From: Candidatus Atribacteria bacterium
GTDB taxonomy: Bacteria; Atribacterota; Phoenicimicrobiia; Phoenicimicrobiales; Phoenicimicrobiaceae
DNA length: 20,339 bases
Direction: 5' to 3'
NCBI GenBank assembly: GCA_003513845.1
Contig: DOTB01000076.1
Coordinates: 1 to 20,339 of the forward strand
Numbering within the stretch: position 1 is the stretch's first letter; the number at the start of each line of letters is the position of its first letter. Positions 7,702 to 16,008 of this stretch are shown piece after piece. The notes beneath the pieces were generated by a model that made no database searches, was not told the DNA's origin, and was given only the letters and a program-made list of their open reading frames with translations. The position numbers and the translations under genes were made by a program.

Positions 7702-8391
7702 ATGGATAAAAAAGAAATAATTGAAAAAACAGAATTGTTTGTAAAAGAAGCCTTAAGTAAAGATAGTACTGGGCATGATTGGTGGCATATCCACCGGGTA
7801 AGAAATTTAGCTAAGCGGATTGCCAGAGAGCAGGAGGCTGATATATTTATAGTGGAATTGTCTGCTCTTTTACATGATATTGGGGATTATAAATTCTTTC
7901 AGGGAAATGAAAAATTAGGTGAAAAAAAAGTAAGGGAATGGCTATCTTCTTTAGAGGTTTCTCCCTTGCTAATCGATAAGATTGTAGAAATTACTTCTCA
8001 GGTCTCTTTTATGCACACTTTACCTGATAAGGGAGGTAAGAGGAAAGATAAAAAAGATTCTTCTACTTTAACAATCTCTAAAGAATTAATGGCAGTAACT
8101 GATGCCGACCGTCTAGATGCCATGGGAGCAATAGGTATTGCCCGGGCTTTTACTTACGGAGGATTTTTTAATCGACCAATTTATGACCCGAACATTAAAC
8201 CAAACAAATCCATAACCAAAGAAGAATATAAAACTACCGAAGCCCCTTCTATTAATCATTTTTATGAAAAGTTATTGAAACTCAAAGATATGATGTATAC
8301 CTCTTTGGGCAGAAAAATAGCCAAAAGAAGACACCGTTTTCTAAATCTTTACTTAAAACAATTTTTTAAAGAGTGGAAAGGGAAAATGTAA
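7702..8391 (+). CDS. HD domain phosphohydrolase, YedJ-like
   Basis: I place the start at ATG 7702 (229 aa) because AGGTGAG at 7688-7694 is then correctly spaced. An in-frame GTG at 7690 is the alternative, lying within that site. Conserved residues are GHDWWHIHRVRN (H25-D26, H29, H31), ALLHDIGDYKF with H58-D59, and VTDADRLDAMGAIGIARAF, the signature of the YedJ-type HD family. These are metal-dependent cytosolic phosphohydrolases of uncertain natural substrate, presumably a nucleotide. The stop codon lies inside a 41-nt palindrome that extends downstream. Confidence 0.9.
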   Translation: MDKKEIIEKTELFVKEALSKDSTGHDWWHIHRVRNLAKRIAREQEADIFIVELSALLHDIGDYKFFQGNEKLGEKKVREWLSSLEVSPLLIDKIVEITSQVSFMHTLPDKGGKRKDKKDSSTLTISKELMAVTDADRLDAMGAIGIARAFTYGGFFNRPIYDPNIKPNKSITKEEYKTTEAPSINHFYEKLLKLKDMMYTSLGRKIAKRRHRFLNLYLKQFFKEWKGKM

Positions 8392-8423
8392 ACAAAGGTG
8401 CCTGGCACCTTTGTTTACATTTT
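8383..8423. repeat. 41-nt perfect palindrome, REP-like
   Basis: Two 20-nt arms, 8383-8402 and 8404-8423, are exact reverse complements around a single T at 8403. The core is AAAGGTGCC-T-GGCACCTTT. The left arm contains the last codon and stop of the HD gene, and the right arm ends just before the ribosome site of the histidine phosphatase. In RNA it would form a very stable hairpin followed by only a short U-run, so it could slow transcription or protect the mRNA end. The GGTGCC(T)GGCACC core recalls REP elements mobilised by IS200-like (RAYT) transposases, from recollection only. No such transposase is in the window. Confidence 0.85.
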
Positions 8424-8440
8424 TAAGATTGGAGGTAAGG

Positions 8441-9088
8441 GTGTATAAGAATTTTGATGGAACACTAATTATTTTAGTAAGACATGGGGAATGTGAAGGA
8501 AATATTAAGGGGATGTTTAGAGGGAGGGCAGATTTTCCTTTAAATAAGAGAGGGTTTATTCAGGCTCAAGATTTAGCTCAGGAATTAAAAAAGTTTCCCC
8601 TTAAGCATATTTATACCAGTCCTCTGTCCCGAGCAAGGCAGACCGCTGAAGCAATTGCCCGACAATGTAGAATAGAAGTTAAAGTGGAAGAACAATTTAA
8701 TAATATTGAATTAGGAAGTTGGGAAGGGCGATTTAAAAAAGAGATTGCCGAACTGTATCCTAAAGAATGGGAGCTCTGGGTGAACAATCCGGAAAAACTA
8801 AAAGTGAAAAATATGGAAACTCTTTATGATGTACAAAGGAGAGCCAAGGACTGTCTGGATAGTTTAGTTTCCCGACATAACGGAGAGGTTTTAGTGATAG
8901 TTTCCCATCGAGCAGTCCTCAAACCGCTTATTGCTGCTTGCATAAATATTTCTCCTCCCTATTTTTGGAAAATCCATTTAGATACCGCTTCTTATAGCCT
9001 TTTATCTCATAAAGAAGGTAGAGGGTATTGTCTGGTACAATTGAATCAAACCAAACATTTGAGAGAATATGTTGCCGAATGGGTATAA
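8441..9088 (+). CDS. Histidine phosphatase family protein (phosphoglycerate mutase-like)
   Basis: The likely start is GTG 8441, five bases after a GGAGGT site (8431-8436), giving 215 aa. The longer open frame begins with TTG inside the palindrome and has no ribosome site. The catalytic RHG motif is LVRHGECEGN (R14, H15, G16, E17). The phosphate pocket includes YTSPLSRARQTAEAI, and the acid E90 is in NNIELGSWEG. The second histidine is H156 (IVSHRAVLK). Members form a phosphohistidine and are either 2,3-bisphosphoglycerate-dependent mutases or phosphatases of sugar phosphates, alpha-ribazole phosphate or nucleotides. The sequence looks more like the phosphatase branch (CobC/GpmB-like), but its substrate is not determinable. 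The nuclease gene follows after 28 bp. Confidence 0.9.
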   Translation: MYKNFDGTLIILVRHGECEGNIKGMFRGRADFPLNKRGFIQAQDLAQELKKFPLKHIYTSPLSRARQTAEAIARQCRIEVKVEEQFNNIELGSWEGRFKKEIAELYPKEWELWVNNPEKLKVKNMETLYDVQRRAKDCLDSLVSRHNGEVLVIVSHRAVLKPLIAACINISPPYFWKIHLDTASYSLLSHKEGRGYCLVQLNQTKHLREYVAEWV

Positions 9089-9116
9089 AAAAATACTGAA
9101 ATGGAGGAGGTTATAA

Positions 9117-10322
9117 ATGACTTACTACTCTTATTCCCGCCTGGGAACCTTTGAGGATTGCCCTTTAAAATATAAATTTAATTATTTAGACAAAATCAAA
9201 CGTGATGAGGAAAGTATAGAAGCCTTTCTTGGTTCCCGTTTTCACGAAACAATGGAGAAATTATATCGAGACCTAAGGTATCGGCTGTGTTCTCTGGAAG
9301 AACTGATCAGTTACTATGAAGACCTTTGGTCTAAAAATTATCATAAAGACATTCTGATTGTCAGAAGAGAGAGAACCGTTGATGATTATAGAAATTTGGG
9401 TCGTAGGTGTATTGAAGATTATTATAAAAGATATTACCCCTTTAACCGGGGTAGAACATTAGCTATAGAAAAGAGAGTGATTGTTGACATCAACGGAGAT
9501 AGAAAATATTTAATTCAGGGTTATATTGATAGAATTGACCAGCTTGCTGATGGTACTTATGAGATTCATGATTACAAGACTTCGGGTAGTTTGCCTGAAC
9601 AGACTTATTTCGATAGAGATAGACAATTAGCCCTTTATCAGATAGGGATTCAAAATATTTGGAAAGATGTAAAGAAAGTAAATTTAATATGGCATTATGT
9701 TGCTTTTGATAAGGAGATGTCTTCTGTTCGTTCGCCCGAGGAACTGGAAACCTTAAAGAAAGATACAGTTGTCTTAATCAATAAGATTGAAAATACCGAA
9801 GAATTTCTGCCTAAAGAGAGTGCCCTTTGCAGTTGGTGTCCCTATCCCGATTTATGTCCCCGGCAAAAACATAACTATAAAACAGAAAAGTTGCTGGTTA
9901 ATGAGTATTTAAACGATGACGGGGTAAAGCTAGTAAATACTTTTGCCAGTTTTGACCTTAAAAAAAAGGAATACAAGGAAAAGATTAAGGAAATAGATAA
10001 AGAGTTAGAAAAATTGAAAGAAGCAGTGATAAAATACGCTGTCAAAGAAGGGATAGAAGTGATTATGGGAAGTGATCATAAATTAAAAATTTCTGAGAAG
10101 CAGAAAGTTTCTATCTTAGGAAAGAAAGGCAGTAGCGAAAGAAAGGCTTTGGAGGAAATTCTAAGAAGATTAAATAAAATAGAAGAAGTTTCCACATTAG
10201 ATACCTTTGCCCTGGAAAGGATAATTAAGGATAGGGAATGGGATGATGATATACTGGAAAAGATTAAGGATTTTTATACTTTTAAAAAAGTAAAATCAGT
10301 AAGTCTATCCAAGAAAAAATAG
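9117..10322 (+). CDS. PD-(D/E)XK nuclease, RecB/Cas4-like with probable Fe-S cluster
   Basis: This is a 401-aa protein. It opens with SYSRLGTFEDCPLKYKF, the characteristic start of RecB-family domains. The active site comprises H43 (GSRFHETME), D138 (QGYIDRID) and the D152-x-K154 motif (EIHDYKTSG), followed by the helical QLALYQIGI motif. Four cysteines, C15 plus C238, C241 and C247 (CSWCPYPDLCP), match the arrangement that holds a [4Fe-4S] cluster in AddB, Cas4 and Dna2-type nucleases. Residues about 255-401 are a lysine- and glutamate-rich, probably coiled-coil extension without a recognised domain. No helicase or cas gene is nearby, so it is a stand-alone nuclease, likely in DNA repair. 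The ribosome site GGAGGAGG precedes the ATG. Confidence 0.88.
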   Translation: MTYYSYSRLGTFEDCPLKYKFNYLDKIKRDEESIEAFLGSRFHETMEKLYRDLRYRLCSLEELISYYEDLWSKNYHKDILIVRRERTVDDYRNLGRRCIEDYYKRYYPFNRGRTLAIEKRVIVDINGDRKYLIQGYIDRIDQLADGTYEIHDYKTSGSLPEQTYFDRDRQLALYQIGIQNIWKDVKKVNLIWHYVAFDKEMSSVRSPEELETLKKDTVVLINKIENTEEFLPKESALCSWCPYPDLCPRQKHNYKTEKLLVNEYLNDDGVKLVNTFASFDLKKKEYKEKIKEIDKELEKLKEAVIKYAVKEGIEVIMGSDHKLKISEKQKVSILGKKGSSERKALEEILRRLNKIEEVSTLDTFALERIIKDREWDDDILEKIKDFYTFKKVKSVSLSKKK

Positions 10323-10368
10323 CTCAAAGATTATTATCTTTTCGTAATTTAAGACTTAAAAGGGGGAA

Positions 10369-11277
10369 ATGAAAATTAGCTCTAAAAAAAGAGTTTCAAA
10401 AAAACAGAAGACTTTTATCGGATATTTAGAGGGGACCGTATCAATTATCCTGAATACATTTCTTTTTATTTTAAAATACTGGGTAGGAACTAAGACCTTT
10501 TCCATAGCTATAGTTGCTGATGCCTGGCATACCTTGTCAGACTCACTCACCTCTCTGGTGGTAATTATAGGTTTTAAAGTTTCTTCCAAACCTGCTGATA
10601 AAAAACACCCCTTTGGCCACGGTCAAGCAGAAGTAATTAGCTCGGTTATCATTGGGACACTATTGGGTGTGGTAGGTGTTAATTTTTTAATTGCCTCTAT
10701 TCAAAAGTTTATTAATCATCAATCTGCCTTTTATGGAAATTTAGCTATAATAGTTTTTACAATCTCTGTCATAGTAAAAGAAGGATTAGCTCAGTTTTCT
10801 ATACGCGCTGGAAAGAAAATTAATTCTCAATCGCTTATTGCCGATGGCTGGCATCATAGAAGTGATGCCTTAGTATCTTTTCTAGTTTTAGTCGGAATCT
10901 TTATAGGAAAATATTTCTGGTGGGTGGATAGTATTATGGGTATTTCAGTATCTTTGGTTATATTTTATACCACTTATACTATTCTGAAGAAATCAATTAG
11001 TACCTTAATTGGGGAAGAACCATCTGATGATTTTAAGGAAGAGATTAGAAGAATTGTAATCAATAATGTATCTCGTAATGTTAAATTGCATCACCTTCAT
11101 TCTCACAAATATGGAGATAATAGAGAATTGACTTTTCATATTAGATTGCCAGCAGATATGAGATTGGAAGATGCCCATAGAGTTACAGAAGAATTAGAAA
11201 AGAAGATAAAAGACGAGAAGAATATTGAAACTACTATCCATATAGAACCAGCTATAAAAAGGAGAAGTAAAAAATAA
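10369..11277 (+). CDS. Cation diffusion facilitator (CDF) metal exporter
   Basis: The 302-aa membrane protein has about six transmembrane helices and a cytosolic C-terminal metal-binding domain (from about 205). The transport site uses HxxxD in helix 2 (ADAWHTLSD, H54 and D58) and HxxxD in helix 5 (DGWHHRSD, H162 and D166). This His-Asp/His-Asp pattern is associated with Zn2+ or Cd2+ transport by proton antiport. The HPFGHGQAE loop between helices 2 and 3 is conserved in the family. The C-terminal domain contains the usual HHLHSHKYGDN strand. An AAGGGGG site precedes the ATG, and the gene lies 46 bp after the nuclease. Mn or Fe transport cannot be excluded from sequence. Confidence 0.93.
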   Translation: MKISSKKRVSKKQKTFIGYLEGTVSIILNTFLFILKYWVGTKTFSIAIVADAWHTLSDSLTSLVVIIGFKVSSKPADKKHPFGHGQAEVISSVIIGTLLGVVGVNFLIASIQKFINHQSAFYGNLAIIVFTISVIVKEGLAQFSIRAGKKINSQSLIADGWHHRSDALVSFLVLVGIFIGKYFWWVDSIMGISVSLVIFYTTYTILKKSISTLIGEEPSDDFKEEIRRIVINNVSRNVKLHHLHSHKYGDNRELTFHIRLPADMRLEDAHRVTEELEKKIKDEKNIETTIHIEPAIKRRSKK

Positions 11278-11413
11278 TCAAAATAAATTTATATTTAAGC
11301 GCATAAAATATAAAATTATGAAATATAGAAAAGGGAAGATTTTATTGATTATTAAAAATAATGTAGCGAGTTTCTTTCCAATAAAAGAAGAAAGCTAAGG
11401 AAGGGAGCAGTAT

Positions 11414-12475
11414 ATGGAAAAAAATTATTATGAAATTGACCAGAACATCTATCGTAGGTTCGATCAGAAAAATGATATTTTTTGTCGTTATCTATGGGAT
11501 AATAGTCTGAAAACTTATCAAAATAATTTTGCTGATGATATGCTAATGAATATTAAAGAAGATAAAGAAGGTTATACCCATTTCGATTATGCCTTTTCTA
11601 AAGCATCCTGGACAGTATATAATCGATTTCCTTTTGCCTTTTCCTGGGAAGGTGATATTTCTTTTGAAGAAGATTGGTATGGTTATAAATTAAGGGAACA
11701 AAAATATCAGATTAAAGACCTATTAGAATTTACCACTAAAGTGAAAAAAGTGGCGAGATTTTATGGGGCTTCTCTAGTAGGAATAACTAAACTTGATGAA
11801 AAATGGATATACCAAAGGGCTGCCAAAAGGTCTGTCCAGAAATTTTTAGGTTCTTATCCTATACATTTTCCAGAGAATATTGACAAGGTTATTGTTATGG
11901 CGATAGAAATGGATCCTCAAGGACTTTTCACTACTCCCGCTTTACCTGCCTGTGCTGCCACTGGTTTGGGTTATTCCAAGATGGCTTTTACTATTTCCTG
12001 TCTGGGAGAATTTATTAGAAATTTGGGCTACCAAGCTATTCAATGTGGGAATGATACAGCCCTGAGTATTCCTCTAGCTATTGATGCTGGTCTGGGTGCG
12101 TTGGGCCGGAATGGATTGCTGATTACACCGGAATATGGTTCGGGGGTAAGGATTTGTAAAGTTTTTACTGATTTACCTTTGGTTCTCGATAAGCCAAATT
12201 TCAATTTTATCTCTAAGCTTTCTAATTTTTGTAAAAGATGTTATCAATGTGCTGAAGTTTGCGAGACTAAAGCAATTTCTTTTAAGCCTGAACCAGATTT
12301 TAAAGGTGAAACTATTTCCAATAATCCTGGTGTAAAAAAATATTATATAAACCCAGAAAAATGTTTCGAGTTTTGGGTAGAAAATACCAGTGATTGTTCT
12401 AAATGTATTACCATTTGTCCCTTTTCTAATACTCAAGATTTTATTCTCAGCAATGAATTTTGGAATGAAAAGTAA
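11414..12475 (+). CDS. Reductive-dehalogenase-like corrinoid/Fe-S protein lacking a Tat signal
   Basis: The 353-aa protein matches the RdhA pattern. Its N-terminus reads FDQKNDIFCRYLWD. The corrinoid-domain region contains ATGLGYSKMAF, whose Y187 may be the catalytic tyrosine. LGALGRNGLLITPEYGSGVRI and FTDLPL are family hallmarks. Two ferredoxin-type cluster motifs follow: C273-x2-C276-x2-C279-x3-C283, and C317 plus C328-x2-C331-x3-C335 (CSKCITICPF). Respiratory RdhA enzymes begin with a twin-arginine signal and pair with an RdhB membrane anchor. Here the N-terminus has neither a signal nor twin arginines followed by a hydrophobic segment, and no rdhB is seen. It is therefore probably cytosolic. 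Epoxyqueuosine reductase is a related alternative but fits the motifs less well. Dehalogenase activity is unproven. Confidence 0.8.
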   Translation: MEKNYYEIDQNIYRRFDQKNDIFCRYLWDNSLKTYQNNFADDMLMNIKEDKEGYTHFDYAFSKASWTVYNRFPFAFSWEGDISFEEDWYGYKLREQKYQIKDLLEFTTKVKKVARFYGASLVGITKLDEKWIYQRAAKRSVQKFLGSYPIHFPENIDKVIVMAIEMDPQGLFTTPALPACAATGLGYSKMAFTISCLGEFIRNLGYQAIQCGNDTALSIPLAIDAGLGALGRNGLLITPEYGSGVRICKVFTDLPLVLDKPNFNFISKLSNFCKRCYQCAEVCETKAISFKPEPDFKGETISNNPGVKKYYINPEKCFEFWVENTSDCSKCITICPFSNTQDFILSNEFWNEK

Positions 12476-12552
12476 TTGAAAATTTATAAAAGACGCAATA
12501 AGAAATAAAAACAAGAAAATTAATTTATTAAAAGATTAGAAGGGAAAAGAAT

Positions 12553-13506
12553 TTGAAATTAAGATATAAAGTAATTATTTTTTTATCATCCTTTTTAATA
12601 TGTTTTTTTCTTTTAATTAGTACAGTCTGTACTAGTACAGGTACAGGTATTCAGGAAGAGATAAATCAGTTCCCGGGATTTTCGGGAATTCTTATAAAGG
12701 ACTTAAATACCCAGGAGATACTATTTTCTTATAATGAAGACAAACTTTTTACCCCAGCTTCTCTTACCAAAATATTTACTTTGCTGGCAGCCTTGGAAAT
12801 CTTAGATGAAGAATACACTTATCCCACTTCCTTTTATTTTTCCAGCACCATACCAGGAGAGATTAAGGGAAACCTGTATGTAGTAGGCAGCGGAGACCCC
12901 ACTCAAACCCCGGATGTAATCAGAAAAATAGCAGATGCTCTGGTTCAGAAATATAATATTAGACATATTTGCGGAGATATTGTATTGGACAATTCAAAGT
13001 TTTTGCCAGAAGAATTTTTGGGAAGGGGATGGATGTGGGATGATAAAAATCCTTTAATTGGAGCATTAACTGTAGCGGGATATAAAGCAAAAGAAAAACA
13101 AAATTCTTATCTCAATACTATGCCTTTTCTCTGGGGAAGTATTTTTTCTCAGGAGCTATCCAGAAAAGGAGTAATAATAGATGGGGAAGTTCGTGTTGGA
13201 AGAATCCAAGAAGATCTAAAGGTAAAGTATATTTATTATTCTGATACTCTGGATAAAATACTAGCTTATATGATGAAAAAGAGTGATAATCAAAGCGCTG
13301 AAAATATTTTTCGAACTCTGGCTCTAATGGGTAATCCTGAGGGAGTATCCTCTATTGCTCGGGCTATTGCTTATTTAGAAGAACTTGTGGAAAAAGACCT
13401 GGGCTTAAAATGGGGAAAGGATTATATTATTGTGGATGGTTGTGGGCTTTCTGAATATAATCTTGTTACTCCCGCTCATCTGGTGGAAGTAATTTCATAT
13501 TTATAG
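12553..13506 (+). CDS. dacB: PBP4-type D-alanyl-D-alanine carboxypeptidase, C-terminally truncated
   Basis: The TTG start gives 317 aa with a signal peptide or membrane anchor (about residues 5-27). The serine motif is ASLTKI (SxxK). YVVGSGDPT and ICGDIVLDNSKF are typical of the PBP4/DacB (peptidase S13) family. The second motif is KKSDNQSAENI (SxN). VDGCGLSEYNLVTPAHLVEVI corresponds to the DGSGLSR..LVTP block, but the protein stops eight codons later. About 100 residues containing the essential KTG motif should follow and are absent. The domain insert between SxxK and SxN is also much shorter than in E. coli PBP4. After the TAG, a -1 shift opens a further 23 codons to 13571, again without KTG. 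It is either a pseudogene or a non-catalytic relative; activity is doubtful. Confidence 0.8.
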   Translation: MKLRYKVIIFLSSFLICFFLLISTVCTSTGTGIQEEINQFPGFSGILIKDLNTQEILFSYNEDKLFTPASLTKIFTLLAALEILDEEYTYPTSFYFSSTIPGEIKGNLYVVGSGDPTQTPDVIRKIADALVQKYNIRHICGDIVLDNSKFLPEEFLGRGWMWDDKNPLIGALTVAGYKAKEKQNSYLNTMPFLWGSIFSQELSRKGVIIDGEVRVGRIQEDLKVKYIYYSDTLDKILAYMMKKSDNQSAENIFRTLALMGNPEGVSSIARAIAYLEELVEKDLGLKWGKDYIIVDGCGLSEYNLVTPAHLVEVISYL

Positions 13507-13608
13507 AAGATGGAAATGACCCCAAAATTTTTGAAAACAGAATAATAGAATATATCTACGAAAACTTATAAGTTCTTTTTGCCAACACTAAAAATATTTA
13601 AGAAAAAA

Positions 13609-13626
13609 GGTACGATGTATCGTGCC
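13609..13626. repeat. Short palindrome before the lytic transglycosylase gene
   Basis: GGTACGAT and ATCGTGCC flank a GT and pair over 8 positions with one G-T wobble. The palindrome sits between the truncated carboxypeptidase and the next gene, overlapping the first base-pairs of the longer open frame. It resembles the small GC-rich dispersed palindromes seen in many candidate-phylum genomes. No U-run follows, so it is not a typical terminator. Confidence 0.5.
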
Positions 13627-13639
13627 CACAGGAGAGGTA

Positions 13640-15946
13640 ATGAAAACTTCAATTATTATATTTTTTTCAATAATAATCCTGTCTATTAGTTTATTCGGAG
13701 CGAATACTGCTTTGGCTGACAATGATGAATTGACCGAATTTGAATCCCAGCAACTAAAGATATTAAAACTTTCTAAAATAATAGAAGGACATCCTTCGAC
13801 TATCGAACTAAAGGAAGATTTAGAAAACTATAAAAGGGGATTGGAATTATATCAACAGAGCTATTATCAGCAGGCAATTTCCGAATTATTAAAGGTAAAA
13901 TATTCCACCCTGAATTTACCTCTTTATATTAAATCCCAATTTATATTAGGAGATTGTTATAGAAAGATTGGAGATTGGGATAGGGCGATAGAAATATATA
14001 AAAACTTGGTATTAGATGACCCCATTTTAACTGATTACTCACTCTTTTACCTGGCTGACACTTATCACCTTAAAGGGGATAATCACGAATCTATTGCCAC
14101 TTTTAAAGAAATAATAGAAAAATTTCCACATAGTTTAATTATTTCAGAAGTCAACTATCAGATAGCTCAAAATTATCGTGAATTGAATGATTTAACCTCT
14201 GCCCTAATTTATTATGAGAATATATTAAAAGATTCCCTGGATAGTCACCTTAAAGCAAGGATATTACTTGAGCTTTCTGAGATATACTGGCAAGAAAAAA
14301 GATATATTGACTCTCTTAATTGTTTATACGAAATATTAGAAAAAAATTATCGTCTGAAAAGGAATTCAGAACCAGAAGAGCTATTGATTAGATATTTTTA
14401 TAAGATTAAAGAAGATTCAAAAGACATAAAGATTCCTTACCATATAATGGTAAAATGTGCGGATATTTTGTTTAAATACCGTCAATATAATTCAGCTGAA
14501 GGTTTGTATATGGAAATTATAAAGGGCTTTCCTGAGGCGAAAGATATTGCTGAAGTTTATTATAAAAGAGCGCGATCATTATATTATAAAAAGGAATATA
14601 AAGATGCTATTAATCAATGTGAAGAGATAATGGTAAAATTTGCTTCCAGTGAAATTACGATTAAAGCAGATTATCTGGAAGCTAATTCTTTGCGCGCTTT
14701 AGGAGAACGTTATTTGGCTATAGATAAGTATGAAAAAATAATAGAGAAATATCCTGAAAGCTATTATGCTCGACAATCTTTTCTGCGCCTGGCAGAATCT
14801 TTTTTTCAGTTAAAAGAAATAGAAAAGGGAATTTCTACGTGGAGAGAATTAATAAACAGATACCCTGATAGTTATGAAACAATGACTTCTTTGTGGAACT
14901 TAGCCCGATATTATACTAATAATAATGCTTTTCCTGAGGCATTAAATTACTATCATGAATTATCAGAGAGATTTCCTCAGAGCAGTTTGGGAGATGATGC
15001 CCTGTACTGGAAAGGGAAGATCTTAGAAAATATGGGCTTAAAGGAGGAAGCAAAAATTGCTTACGAAAAACTTGTTCAGGAATATCCTTTGAGTTATTAT
15101 TCAGAAAGAGTAATACAGCAGAGAAGTGACATTAGTTTTGCCTGGCCTATTTCTATTGCCAATAAAGATGATTTTATAAATTTAGAGGAATTCTTAAAAA
15201 TATATGATAAAATAGAAGGGACAGGTTTATTATCACTACTTAAAGCTGAATTATTCGAAGAGATCAATTTTTATCGAGAATCGATAGCAGAATTATGGAG
15301 GGCATTAAACTACTATCCTGGGAATATCTATTTACTATTTAAATTAAGTGATATTTATAAAAAGAATAAGGATTATTATGATTCTTTAAATTATACAGAG
15401 ATAATCTTTAGTTATTTAAGGGATAATTATCGGTTAGAGGATTTACCCCTGGAATTATGGCAGAATCTTTATCCTATCTATTTTGAAGATATAATTAACG
15501 AATATGCCTTAAAATATGAAATAGACCCTTTGCTTGTTCTGGCAATGATAAGGGAGGAAAGCAGGTTCAATCCTTGGAATGAGTCAGTAGCCGGGGCAAG
15601 GGGATTGATGCAAATAGTATTCTCGACCGGGGAATGGATTGCGCAGAAATTAAATCTTGAAGATTTTACTGATGAGATGTTATTTTCTACTGAAGTAAAT
15701 ATAAATTTGGGTTGCTGGTATATTAATTACTTAAAAGAAAGATTTTCTAATGACCCCATATTAATGATTTCTGGCTATAATGCGGGTCCAGGGATTACCA
15801 GTAAATGGTTAAAGGAATATGATAGGTCTGACCTGGATAATTTTGTAGAAAATATTCCTTATTCTGAAACTAGAGAATATATAAAGAAAGTGATGAAATC
15901 TTACCAGATGTATAAAAGGTTGGCAAAAACCTTAAGTAAGAAATAA
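13640..15946 (+). CDS. Exported TPR-containing lytic transglycosylase (Slt-like, GH23)
   Basis: ATG 13640 is preferred because AGGAGAGG (13630-13637) is close upstream; it gives 768 aa. The longer frame from GTG 13622 begins inside a palindrome. A signal peptide of about 27 residues ends near ANTALADNDE. Residues about 45-590 are a long array of tetratricopeptide-like helices with repeated 'F.ki..kyP.s' units. The C-terminal SLT domain has catalytic E640 (MIREESRFNP), then GARGLMQI, SGYNAGPG and SETREYIKKV. Such enzymes cleave the MurNAc-GlcNAc bond, forming 1,6-anhydro ends, and act in the periplasm during wall turnover or assembly of envelope machines. The TPR superhelix parallels the helical ring of Slt70. 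It lies among other wall genes. Confidence 0.92.
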   Translation: MKTSIIIFFSIIILSISLFGANTALADNDELTEFESQQLKILKLSKIIEGHPSTIELKEDLENYKRGLELYQQSYYQQAISELLKVKYSTLNLPLYIKSQFILGDCYRKIGDWDRAIEIYKNLVLDDPILTDYSLFYLADTYHLKGDNHESIATFKEIIEKFPHSLIISEVNYQIAQNYRELNDLTSALIYYENILKDSLDSHLKARILLELSEIYWQEKRYIDSLNCLYEILEKNYRLKRNSEPEELLIRYFYKIKEDSKDIKIPYHIMVKCADILFKYRQYNSAEGLYMEIIKGFPEAKDIAEVYYKRARSLYYKKEYKDAINQCEEIMVKFASSEITIKADYLEANSLRALGERYLAIDKYEKIIEKYPESYYARQSFLRLAESFFQLKEIEKGISTWRELINRYPDSYETMTSLWNLARYYTNNNAFPEALNYYHELSERFPQSSLGDDALYWKGKILENMGLKEEAKIAYEKLVQEYPLSYYSERVIQQRSDISFAWPISIANKDDFINLEEFLKIYDKIEGTGLLSLLKAELFEEINFYRESIAELWRALNYYPGNIYLLFKLSDIYKKNKDYYDSLNYTEIIFSYLRDNYRLEDLPLELWQNLYPIYFEDIINEYALKYEIDPLLVLAMIREESRFNPWNESVAGARGLMQIVFSTGEWIAQKLNLEDFTDEMLFSTEVNINLGCWYINYLKERFSNDPILMISGYNAGPGITSKWLKEYDRSDLDNFVENIPYSETREYIKKVMKSYQMYKRLAKTLSKK

Positions 15947-15969
15947 ATAATTTTTTATCAAATTAAAAA

Positions 15970-16008
15970 GGGGGAGGCCAGGGTTTAATTTATTAACCCT
16001 AAAAGAAG
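15970..16008 (+). promoter_or_regulatory. Distant Shine-Dalgarno with intervening hairpin
   Basis: The strong GGGGGAGG site (15970-15977) is 31 nt from the ATG at 16009, too far for normal initiation. A hairpin with AGGGTT (15980-15985) and AACCCT (15995-16000) arms lies between them. Folding it would leave only about 10 unpaired nucleotides between site and start. A weaker AAGAAG next to the ATG is the alternative. Confidence 0.4.

Noticed and set aside
12173..12514. 113-aa minus-strand open frame
   Set aside because: It lies opposite the Fe-S region of the reductive-dehalogenase-like gene, has no ribosome site and reads as an antisense shadow.
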